This document shows, in pieces, positions 1 through 5,383 of a DNA stretch of 6,140 nucleotides. The notes under the pieces were generated by a model. It had not been told where the DNA came from. It searched no databases and worked only from the letters and a program-made list of their open reading frames with translations. Source of the stretch: an uncultured Oscillibacter sp. (GTDB lineage: Bacteria > Bacillota > Clostridia > Oscillospirales > Oscillospiraceae); assembly GCA_900550685.1 (NCBI GenBank), contig URTS01000108.1, positions 1 through 6,140 on the forward strand. Reading direction: 5' to 3'. The translations under genes were made by a program, and so were the position numbers. The first letter of the stretch is position 1, and every line of letters begins with the position of its first letter.

Positions 1-206
1 ACAAGTACGTCACCGGCTCCGTGAAGCTGAAGCTCTACAAGGGCAACATCATCCCCGCAGGCACCACCTCTCCTTACTCCCTGTACTCTGAAAACCTGGT
101 AACCTTCGGCGAGAGCGACTATGACCAGGCCCAGGCTGCCGGCTTCATCAACCTGTGGGGTCTGCCCACCAAGGTGCAGGCACTGCGGGAGCAGGGCAAG
201 CTGTAA
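1..206 (+). CDS. argG: Argininosuccinate synthase, C-terminal end (partial)
   Basis: This is the last 67 codons of a gene that begins before the window; the reading phase starts at base 3 and the TAA is at 204-206. The peptide contains LKLYKGNIIPAG, SPYSLYSENLVTF, ESDYDQAQAAGFINLWGLP and a short tail. These are the hallmark C-terminal segments of argininosuccinate synthase, in the helix and arm that form the tetramer. The enzyme joins citrulline and aspartate using ATP in the cytoplasm, the step after the argF product in arginine synthesis. The next gene starts 37 nt later with no terminator between, so it probably heads or continues the argG-transporter-argF operon. The ATP- and substrate-binding N-terminal part is outside the window, so its integrity cannot be judged. 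The family call is very secure. Confidence 0.95.
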   Translation, partial: KYVTGSVKLKLYKGNIIPAGTTSPYSLYSENLVTFGESDYDQAQAAGFINLWGLPTKVQALREQGKL

Positions 207-243
207 AAAGTCCTGACCGGCGGAACAAGAAAGGAAACCGACT

Positions 244-1050
244 ATGAAAAAACTGAAAGTATTGGCGCTGGTGCTGGCCGCCGCGCTGGCCTGCATGAGC
301 CTCACCGCCTGCGGCGGAAGCAGCAGCGGCAGCAGTGATAACAGCGGCAGCGGCGATGCCTCCGCTGCCGGAGGCGAAGAAGCCAAGACCATTGTGGTGG
401 CCACCAGCCCGGACTTCCCGCCCTTTGAATCTCTGGAAAACAACGAGATCGTGGGCATCGAAGTGGACATCATGGACCTGATCGCTCAGGACCTGGGCAT
501 GACGGTCAAGTATGAGCAGATGGACTTCGACTCCGTGATCCCCGGCGTCCAGGCCGGTAAGTTTGATGTGGGCATGAGCGGCATCACCATCACGGAGGAC
601 CGGCAGAAGAACTGTGACTTCACCAATCCCTACTTCATGGCCTCCCAGGCCATCGTGGTGACCCCCGACAGCCCCATTACCTGCAAGGCGGATCTGGAAG
701 GAAAGAAGGTCTCCGTCCAGACCGGCACCACCGCTGAGGAGTACTGCATGGACAACGGCTACGAGGTGCTGGCTTTCACCGCCAACAACGATGCCGCCTC
801 CGCCCTGACCACCGGTAAGGTGGACGCCTGGGTGGTGGACAACGAGGTGGCTGTGGCTCTGGCAGCCCAGCAGGGGCTGACTGTGCTGGACGAGGCCATG
901 ACCTCCGAACCCTACGCCTTTGCCTTTGCCAAGGGCAGCGACGAACTGGTGCAGTCCTTCAATGAGTCCTTGCAGAAGCTGATGGATGACGGCAGTGTCC
1001 AGAAGATCTTTGACAAGTACGGCGTGCTGTACGTGGCGCCAGAGGGCTGA
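244..1050 (+). CDS. Amino-acid ABC transporter substrate-binding lipoprotein
   Basis: A 268-residue extracytoplasmic solute-binding protein of family 3 (SBP_bac_3), which captures polar amino acids outside the membrane. Residues 1-22 form a lipoprotein signal (MKKLK, hydrophobic stretch, lipobox LTAC) with Cys23 as the lipidated residue, followed by a Ser/Gly-rich linker to about residue 43. The binding domain runs from about 49 to 262. It has the family motifs SPDFPPFE (55-62), SGITITEDR (112-120; the Arg normally binds the ligand carboxylate), VQTGTTAEEY (158-167) and DAWVVDN (194-200; the Asp normally binds the amino group). An AAGGA ribosome site lies 8 nt before the ATG. Lying between argG and argF, it plausibly binds arginine, ornithine, citrulline or a related amino acid, but sequence alone does not fix the ligand; glutamine, histidine or cystine remain possible. 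Confidence 0.93.
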   Translation: MKKLKVLALVLAAALACMSLTACGGSSSGSSDNSGSGDASAAGGEEAKTIVVATSPDFPPFESLENNEIVGIEVDIMDLIAQDLGMTVKYEQMDFDSVIPGVQAGKFDVGMSGITITEDRQKNCDFTNPYFMASQAIVVTPDSPITCKADLEGKKVSVQTGTTAEEYCMDNGYEVLAFTANNDAASALTTGKVDAWVVDNEVAVALAAQQGLTVLDEAMTSEPYAFAFAKGSDELVQSFNESLQKLMDDGSVQKIFDKYGVLYVAPEG

Positions 1051-1069
1051 TCCCGTCACAAAACACATT

Positions 1070-1105
1070 ACGGACAGGGGAGAGCAATCTCCCCCGTTCG
1101 TCCGT
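1070..1105 (+). promoter_or_regulatory. Intercistronic stem-loop between binding protein and permease
   Basis: Outer arms ACGGAC (1070-1075) and GTCCGT (1100-1105) pair perfectly. Inner arms GGGGAGA (1077-1083) and TCTCCCC (1088-1094) also pair perfectly around a GCAA tetraloop, with a 1 x 5 nt internal loop between the two helices. No T-run follows, so it does not look like an intrinsic terminator. Stem-loops at this place in transporter operons often protect the 3' end of the binding-protein message and so allow more binding protein than permease. That role is inferred here from position and structure. Confidence 0.7.
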
Positions 1106-1153
1106 TCTGCGGAATCCTGCAATCAACGCTCTGCGCGAAAGGGGAAATGACCT

Positions 1154-1873
1154 ATTCAAGCTTTCTTTACCCAAATTCAGGCCTTTTTTATACAGTGGGG
1201 CCAGCAGCTCTACAGTACGTTTATTGAGCAGCAGCGGTATCTCATGCTGCTGGACGGCCTGAAAAACACCATCATCATCACCCTGGGCGCATTGCTGATC
1301 GGTATTGTGCTGGGCACCGCTGTGGCTGTCATCAAATTCCTGGCGGAGGAAAAGCCTGCCCTGAAGCCCCTGGCCTGGCTGTGCAACGTTTATGTAACGG
1401 TGGTCCGGGGCGTCCCGGTGGTGGTGCTCCTGCTGATCTTCTACTTCGTCATCCTCCGCTCGGCGGACGGCATCGTCACCGGCATTGTGGCCTTCGGCAT
1501 CAACTCCGGCGCTTACATGGCAGAGATCATCCGCGGCGGCATCAACGCAGTGGACGGCGGCCAGACGGAGGCGGCCCGGAGCCTGGGCTTTAACCGGATG
1601 GCGTCTATGCGGTTCGTGGTGCTGCCTCAGGCGGTGAAGAACATTCTGCCTGCCATCGGCAACGAGATGATTGCCCTGCTGAAGGAGACGGCGGTGGCTG
1701 GCTATGTGGCGGTACAGGACCTGACCCGCGCCGCCAACCTGATCCGGAACAATACTTATGACGCGCTGAACCCGCTGCTGGCCACGGCCATCGTCTACCT
1801 GACGATGGTGGTGCTGCTGACAGCCCTGCTGGGAAAGCTGGAAATGCGGCTGCGGCGCAGCGATGTACGTTAA
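1154..1873 (+). CDS. Amino-acid ABC transporter permease (probable ATT start)
   Basis: Membrane subunit of a polar amino-acid importer (HisM/GlnP-like, BPD_transp_1 fold). Read from the ATT at 1154 it has 239 residues; from the first ATG at 1244 it would have 209. Hydrophobic segments lie at about 38-60, 86-104, 108-124, 172-190 and 208-227. The EAA loop that docks on the ATPase is clear: EAARSLGF at 139-146 with LPQA at 157-160. SGAYMAEIIRGG (118-129) and LLKETAVAG (175-183) are also typical. Residues 20-37 (LYSTFIEQQRYLMLLDGL) resemble the N-termini of family members and lie mostly upstream of the ATG, so translation must start earlier. An in-frame TGA at 1148 sets the limit, and no ATG, GTG, TTG or CTG lies between. 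AAGGGG (1139-1144) stands 9 nt before the ATT. A one-base error or frameshift after the ATG at 1147 is the alternative. No ATPase gene follows; argF begins 15 nt later. Confidence 0.88.
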   Translation: MQAFFTQIQAFFIQWGQQLYSTFIEQQRYLMLLDGLKNTIIITLGALLIGIVLGTAVAVIKFLAEEKPALKPLAWLCNVYVTVVRGVPVVVLLLIFYFVILRSADGIVTGIVAFGINSGAYMAEIIRGGINAVDGGQTEAARSLGFNRMASMRFVVLPQAVKNILPAIGNEMIALLKETAVAGYVAVQDLTRAANLIRNNTYDALNPLLATAIVYLTMVVLLTALLGKLEMRLRRSDVR

Positions 1874-1888
1874 AAAGGAGAGAGTATC

Positions 1889-2881
1889 ATGAAAATTGGC
1901 GAATTGAAGGGCAGAGACTTTTTGAAGCTGCTGGACTTTACCAATGAGGAGGTCCAGGGGCTGGTGGACCTGGCGGCAGAGCTGAAAGCCCAGAAAAAGG
2001 CAGGGATCCCCCACGAAGTCTGCAAGGGCAAGCATGTGGCCCTGATTTTTGAAAAGACCTCCACCCGGACCCGCTGCTCCTTTGAGGTGGCGGCGGCAGA
2101 CCTGGGGATGCACAGTACCTATCTGGACCCCACTGGTTCCCAGATCGGCAAAAAGGAGAGCATCGCTGACACGGCCCGGGTGCTGTCCGGCATTTATGAC
2201 GGCATTGAATACCGGGGCTACGGCCAGTCCATCGTGGAAGAACTGGCGGAGTATGCCTCCGTTCCTGTGTGGAACGGCCTGACCAACGAGTTCCATCCCA
2301 CCCAGATCCTGGCAGACATGCTGACCATTCAGGAGCATTTCGGCACGGTGAAAGGGAAGAAGCTGGTGTATTTCGGCGATGCCCGGTACAACATGGGCAA
2401 CTCCCTGATGGTGGGCTGCGCCAAGCTGGGCATGAACTTCACCGCCTGCGCTCCGGAGGCCTACTTCCCGGAAAAGGCTCTTATCGAGACCTGCCAGACC
2501 ATTGCGGTGGAGACCGGTGCGGTGCTTTCGTTTGAGACGGACCCCATGAAAGCGGCCCAGGGAGCCGACGTGCTGTATACCGACGTGTGGGTGTCCATGG
2601 GTGAGCCCATGGAGGTCTGGCAGGAGCGGGTGGCGGCCCTGTCTCCTTACTGCATCACCAAGGAGCTGATGGACGCCGCCAACCCCGGCGCGGTGTTCAT
2701 GCACTGCCTGCCTGCCTTCCACGACTTGAAAACTACCATTGGCAAGGAGATGGGAGAGAAGTTCGGCCGGACCTGCATGGAGGTGACGGATGAGGTCTTT
2801 GAAGGCCCCCAGTCCATTGTCTTCCAGGAGGCGGAAAACCGGATGCATACCATCAAAGCCGTGATGGCAGCTACGCTGTAA
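1889..2881 (+). CDS. argF: Ornithine carbamoyltransferase
   Basis: A 330-residue cytoplasmic enzyme that makes citrulline from ornithine and carbamoyl phosphate, feeding the argG product. The carbamoyl-phosphate loop STRTRCSFE is at 58-66 and HPTQ at 136-139. The SMGE ornithine loop is at 236-239 and the catalytic HCLPAFHD motif at 272-279. Length and sequence (YRGYGQSIVEELAEYA, WNGLTNEFHPTQ, and the C-terminal ENRMHTIKAVMAATL) place it in the longer ArgI/ArcB-like branch, which contains both biosynthetic and catabolic enzymes. Sitting in one operon with argG, and with no arcA or arcC in view, it is most likely biosynthetic. AAGGAG (1875-1880) directly follows the permease stop and stands 8 nt before the ATG. 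This argues for cotranscription and perhaps coupled translation with the transporter. No defects seen. Confidence 0.97.
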   Translation: MKIGELKGRDFLKLLDFTNEEVQGLVDLAAELKAQKKAGIPHEVCKGKHVALIFEKTSTRTRCSFEVAAADLGMHSTYLDPTGSQIGKKESIADTARVLSGIYDGIEYRGYGQSIVEELAEYASVPVWNGLTNEFHPTQILADMLTIQEHFGTVKGKKLVYFGDARYNMGNSLMVGCAKLGMNFTACAPEAYFPEKALIETCQTIAVETGAVLSFETDPMKAAQGADVLYTDVWVSMGEPMEVWQERVAALSPYCITKELMDAANPGAVFMHCLPAFHDLKTTIGKEMGEKFGRTCMEVTDEVFEGPQSIVFQEAENRMHTIKAVMAATL

Positions 2882-2885
2882 AGGA

Positions 2886-2922
2886 AAAGCGATTTCCTCT
2901 GATTTTCGGAGGAAACCGCTTT
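2886..2922 (+). terminator. Probable terminator after argF
   Basis: Arms 2886-2899 and 2909-2922 form a 14-position stem with one A/C mismatch (AAAGCG then TTTCCTC against GAGGAAA then CGCTTT) around a 9-nt loop. It begins 4 nt after the argF stop. The tail is only weakly T-rich (TTTCTTG), so termination may be partial. Its place, just before a separate predicted promoter for coaX, supports an operon end. Confidence 0.65.
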
Positions 2923-3029
2923 CTTGCGCAGTGAATAGGGCTTTGCACCTGGAAAAACAATCGCCGTGCGGCGCATAGGGAATCACCTGCACGAATATTC
3001 ACTATGGGCAGAAACAATTCTGGGGCCAC

Positions 3030-3058
3030 TTGCAAGAAGAAAAAAGCCATGGTAAGAT
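3030..3058 (+). promoter_or_regulatory. Predicted sigma-A promoter for coaX
   Basis: A -35 box TTGCAA (3030-3035), a 17-bp spacer and a -10 box TAAGAT (3053-3058). TG at 3050-3051, one base before the -10, gives an extended -10 element. Each hexamer matches consensus at 4 of 6 positions. Transcription would start near 3065, about 33 nt before the coaX ATG. The rest of the 2923-3097 gap holds no gene that I can see. Confidence 0.55.
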
Positions 3059-3097
3059 ATTTACAAATAGAATGGCATCTGAGAGGAGGCGGCTTTT

Positions 3098-3868
3098 ATG
3101 CTGCTGGCAGTGGACGTTGGCAACTCCAATATTTCCATCGCGCTGTTTGACCGGGAAGGGTCCCTGCGGTTCCGGGCGTCCCTGGACACGGACCGGCGGA
3201 AAACGGCGGACCAGATCTGCGTGGATCTGATGAACCTGTTTCAGCTATATCATTTCCGCTATCAGGAGGTTTCGGACTCCATTTTGTGCAGCGTGGTACC
3301 GCCGCTGAATTTCATGATGGAAAAGGCCCTGACCCGGCTGCTGGGAAAGCCGCCCATGGTGGTGGGCCCTGGTGTCAAAACGGGGCTGAACATCCGGCTG
3401 GCGGTGCAGACCCAGATGGGCGCGGACATCGTGGCGGATGCTGTGGCGGCGCTGGAGATCTTCCAGGCCCCCATCATCACCATCGATATGGGGACTGCCA
3501 CCACCATCGGCGTCATCTCCGAGGGACGGACCTATGAGGGCGGCATGCTGCTGCCGGGGGTCAATGTCTCTCTGGAGGCCCTGAGCCGCCAGACAGCCCA
3601 GCTGCCGGCCATCTCCCTTCAGGCACCCAAAACGCTGATCGGAAAGACCACGGAGGAGTGCATGCGTTCCGGCATCGTTTACGGTACCGCCGCCATGCTG
3701 GATGGCCTGATCGACCGCATCCGGGAGGAATTTCCGGGAAAGACGGTGAACATCGTGGCCACCGGCGGCAGCGCCCCCTTTATCGTGAAATTCTGCCGCA
3801 ACAAAATTCTCTACGACAATACACTGCTGATGAAGGGCCTGTGGGCCATTTACAAGCGGAATCAGTAA
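3098..3868 (+). CDS. coaX: Type III pantothenate kinase
   Basis: A 256-residue cytoplasmic kinase of the ASKHA fold that phosphorylates pantothenate, the first step of coenzyme A synthesis. The phosphate-binding DVGNSN is at 6-11 and SVVPP at 65-69. PGVKTGLNIR (91-100) lies in the pantothenate region. GAD is at 108-110 (family catalytic Asp), IDMGTATT at 129-136 and GGMLLPGV at 148-155, with TGG at 222-224. The three family active-site aspartates correspond to D6, D110 and D130. Type III enzymes are known to escape feedback by CoA and to need a monovalent cation. One oddity: Ile111 follows GAD where many homologues have Arg. AGGAGG (3084-3089) sits 8 nt before the ATG and fixes the start. The gene stands alone between a terminator and its own predicted promoter, so it is probably transcribed singly. 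Confidence 0.96.
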   Translation: MLLAVDVGNSNISIALFDREGSLRFRASLDTDRRKTADQICVDLMNLFQLYHFRYQEVSDSILCSVVPPLNFMMEKALTRLLGKPPMVVGPGVKTGLNIRLAVQTQMGADIVADAVAALEIFQAPIITIDMGTATTIGVISEGRTYEGGMLLPGVNVSLEALSRQTAQLPAISLQAPKTLIGKTTEECMRSGIVYGTAAMLDGLIDRIREEFPGKTVNIVATGGSAPFIVKFCRNKILYDNTLLMKGLWAIYKRNQ

Positions 3869-3870
3869 AA

Positions 3871-3902
3871 AACGCCGCCTGAAGATTTCTTCAGGCGGCG
3901 TT
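3871..3902. terminator. Shared terminator between convergent coaX and pfp
   Basis: A perfect 14-bp stem, AACGCCGCCTGAAG (3871-3884) against CTTCAGGCGGCGTT (3889-3902), with a 4-nt ATTT loop. On the minus strand the stem runs straight into six or more T residues, the complement of the A-run 3867-3872, making a textbook intrinsic terminator for pfp. On the plus strand the tail is TTGATCTG, so it is a weaker stop for coaX. The T-tract overlaps the coaX TAA at 3866-3868. Confidence 0.9.
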
Positions 3903-3922
3903 GATCTGTATTCCGAGGGAAA

Positions 3923-5161
3923 TTATTTTGCCAGGACCTTCTTCAGCTTGGCGAAGCGGGGGAGGGAATCCACCTTGGGCAGCTGGGGCTCGCCCTGGAT
4001 CAGGGGCAGCACATAGTCGATGAAGGGCTGCTCCACGCCGTTATGCTCCTTATTGATCCACTCCAGAGGAACCTTTTTCTCGGTGTTGGCCACGTCGGTG
4101 AGGTTCAGCAGTTCCGTCCTGCAGACGTACTTGCCGTTGTCACGGGTGCACTGGAAGCCCACCATCTTGTCGGTGATGCCGTTGACGGCGTTCTCCACGG
4201 CGGCCTTGCCGCTCATGACGGCTTCCTCAATGTCGGTCTCGGATGCCAGGTGGGCGCCGCAGCGCTGCAGCAGGCTCAGTTCAATGCCGCGGACCTTGGC
4301 ACCGGTCTTTTCCTTGACCACAGCGGCCAGGTGGGCAGCCAGGCCGCCCAGCTGGGCATGGCCGAAGCCGTCGGTGGCAGAGGTCTTGGCCTCGGAGACA
4401 AAGGTGCCGTCGGCATAGTGGATGCCCTCGGACACGGCCACCATGCAGCTGCCCTTTTCCTTATAAATGCGTTCCACGTCAGAGAGGAACTTGTCCATGT
4501 CGAAGTCCGCCTCGGGGAGGTACACCAGATCGGGACCTGCGCCGTAGGCAGTGGCCAGGGCGGCGGCACCGGCCAGCCATCCGGCGTGGCGGCCCATGAT
4601 CTCAATGATGCAGATCATGCCGGTGTCATAGACCCGGGCGTCCTGATAGACCTCCATGCAGGAGGTGGCGATGTACTTGGCAGCAGAGGGGAAGCCGGGG
4701 CAGTGGTCCGTGCCGTAAAGGTCGTTGTCGATGGTCTTGGGCACGCCCATGACGCGGCAGTCGTAGCCCACCTTCTGCATGTATTTGGAGATCTTGTTGC
4801 AGGTGTCCATGGAGTCGTTGCCGCCGTTATAGAAGAAGTAACGGACGTCATATTTCTTGAAGATTTCCAGGATCCGCTTGTAGTCGGTGTCGTCCACATC
4901 GGGATCCGCCATCTTGTAGCGGCAGGAGCCCAGAGCGGAGGAGGGCGTGTATTTCAGCAGTTCCAGTTCCGCGGGATCTTCCTGACCCATATCGAAAAGA
5001 CGGTCGTTCAGAACACCCTTGATGCCGTGCTCTGCACCCAGGACCCGGGTGATGTTGGGGTTCTTCAGAGCTGTTTCAATCACGCCGTAAGCACTGGCGT
5101 TGATGACGGAAGTGGGGCCGCCGGACTGGCCGAAAATGCATGCGCCTTTCAGTTCGCTCAT
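3923..5161 (-). CDS. pfp: Diphosphate-dependent 6-phosphofructokinase
   Basis: A 412-residue phosphofructokinase that interconverts fructose-6-phosphate and fructose-1,6-bisphosphate in the cytoplasm. Motifs in order: GQSGGPTSVINAS (11-23, phosphoryl-donor loop), YNGGNDSMDT (111-120), PKTIDND (141-147, catalytic Asp), MGRHAGW (189-195), YLPEADF (214-220) and RGIELSLLQRC (291-301). Two sites predict pyrophosphate rather than ATP as donor: Asp116 where ATP enzymes have Gly (GGDGS), and Lys142 before TIDND where ATP enzymes have Gly. The donor motif is GGND rather than the more usual PPi form GGDD. About 410 residues is longer than the roughly 320 of bacterial ATP-PFK and fits PPi enzymes. A PPi enzyme would be reversible and save ATP. 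AGGAGG (complement of 5170-5175) lies 8 nt before the ATG. It diverges from fba, the next glycolytic step, and ends at the terminator shared with coaX. Donor specificity is inferred. Confidence 0.93.
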   Translation of the reverse strand: MSELKGACIFGQSGGPTSVINASAYGVIETALKNPNITRVLGAEHGIKGVLNDRLFDMGQEDPAELELLKYTPSSALGSCRYKMADPDVDDTDYKRILEIFKKYDVRYFFYNGGNDSMDTCNKISKYMQKVGYDCRVMGVPKTIDNDLYGTDHCPGFPSAAKYIATSCMEVYQDARVYDTGMICIIEIMGRHAGWLAGAAALATAYGAGPDLVYLPEADFDMDKFLSDVERIYKEKGSCMVAVSEGIHYADGTFVSEAKTSATDGFGHAQLGGLAAHLAAVVKEKTGAKVRGIELSLLQRCGAHLASETDIEEAVMSGKAAVENAVNGITDKMVGFQCTRDNGKYVCRTELLNLTDVANTEKKVPLEWINKEHNGVEQPFIDYVLPLIQGEPQLPKVDSLPRFAKLKKVLAK

Positions 5162-5200
5162 GTGAGAAATCCTCCTGACGAATCAAATTAAGATACTTGT

Positions 5201-5229
5201 ATCATATCATCGAAAATTTGGAAAGTAAA
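5201..5229 (-). promoter_or_regulatory. Predicted promoter for pfp
   Basis: On the minus strand: -35 TTTACT (complement of 5224-5229), 17-bp spacer, -10 TATGAT (complement of 5201-5206), with a TGA extended -10 immediately upstream (5207-5209). The hexamers match consensus at 4 and 5 of 6 positions. Transcription would start near 5194, giving a leader of about 32 nt. The surrounding DNA is markedly AT-rich, unlike the coding DNA. Confidence 0.6.
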
Positions 5230-5232
5230 TAC

Positions 5233-5260
5233 TTGCATTTTATTTTCTGTGTGATATTAT
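5233..5260 (+). promoter_or_regulatory. Predicted promoter for fba
   Basis: -35 TTGCAT (5233-5238; weak, 3 of 6), 16-bp spacer, -10 TATTAT (5255-5260; 5 of 6) with TGA just upstream (5252-5254), an extended -10 that can make up for the weak -35. Transcription would start near 5267, leaving a leader of about 117 nt before the fba ATG. Confidence 0.55.
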
Positions 5261-5269
5261 GAAACAAGA

Positions 5270-5279
5270 AAAACGTTTT
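5270..5279. promoter_or_regulatory. LacI-family-like operator palindrome
   Basis: AAAACGTTTT is a perfect 10-bp palindrome with a central CG, the core found in operators of LacI-family regulators (PurR-type AAACGTTT). It overlaps or closely follows the predicted fba transcription start, a classic repressor position. It fits the CcpA cre consensus only partly, since the outer TG and CA are not kept. Function is inferred. Confidence 0.4.
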
Positions 5280-5284
5280 CCTCT

Positions 5285-5359
5285 GCCGGATTGTCGGAAA
5301 TGCAGATTTGCCGGGAAATGTCCGGCGGGGGCGGACGCACGGCGCGTGCCGGGAAATGT
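5285..5359 (+). repeat. Repeats and competing hairpins in the fba leader
   Basis: GCCGGGAAATGT occurs twice exactly, at 5310-5321 and 5348-5359 (38-bp period), with a weaker copy TCGGAAATG at 5294-5302. GCCGG occurs at 5285-5289, 5310-5314 and 5348-5352, and each copy can pair with the single CCGGC at 5322-5326, giving mutually exclusive stems. A further hairpin GCACG/CGTGC lies at 5337-5349. A T6 run (5364-5369) and the ribosome site follow. I recognise no known riboswitch class. Confidence 0.5.
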
Positions 5360-5383
5360 ATGATTTTTTAGGAGGATGATCGT

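Noticed and set aside
148..1122. A 324-codon open frame on the minus strand
   Set aside because: It is antisense to the binding-protein gene, with the same skewed composition and no domain.
1147..1227. A 26-codon leader peptide starting at ATG 1147
   Set aside because: The ATG is too close to the AAGGGG site and the peptide has no distinctive features. It matters only as an alternative start for the permease through a frameshift.
2962..2973. Small hairpin CGCC/GGCG between argF and coaX
   Set aside because: The stem is only 4 bp and has no T-tract, so it is too weak to call as a terminator or regulatory element.
959..2992. A 677-codon open frame on the minus strand
   Set aside because: It lies antisense to the permease and argF, which have clear family motifs. 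Its product is rich in His, Gln, Gly and Val with no recognisable domain, typical of the mirror frame of GC-rich genes.
2993..3000. GAATATTC palindrome as an arginine repressor (ARG box) site
   Set aside because: ARG boxes have about four A/T bases between the TGAAT and ATTCA halves; here the halves abut, and the site precedes coaX, not an arginine gene.
2930..3003. Inverted 8-mers AGTGAATA / TATTCACT suggesting a miniature mobile element
   Set aside because: An 8-bp inverted pair is expected fairly often by chance in a gap this size, and there is no target-site duplication or further repeat structure.
4043..5191. A 382-codon open frame on the plus strand
   Set aside because: It is antisense to pfp, low in complexity (Val, Gly, His, Ala rich), has no ribosome site and no domain, so it is a mirror frame.
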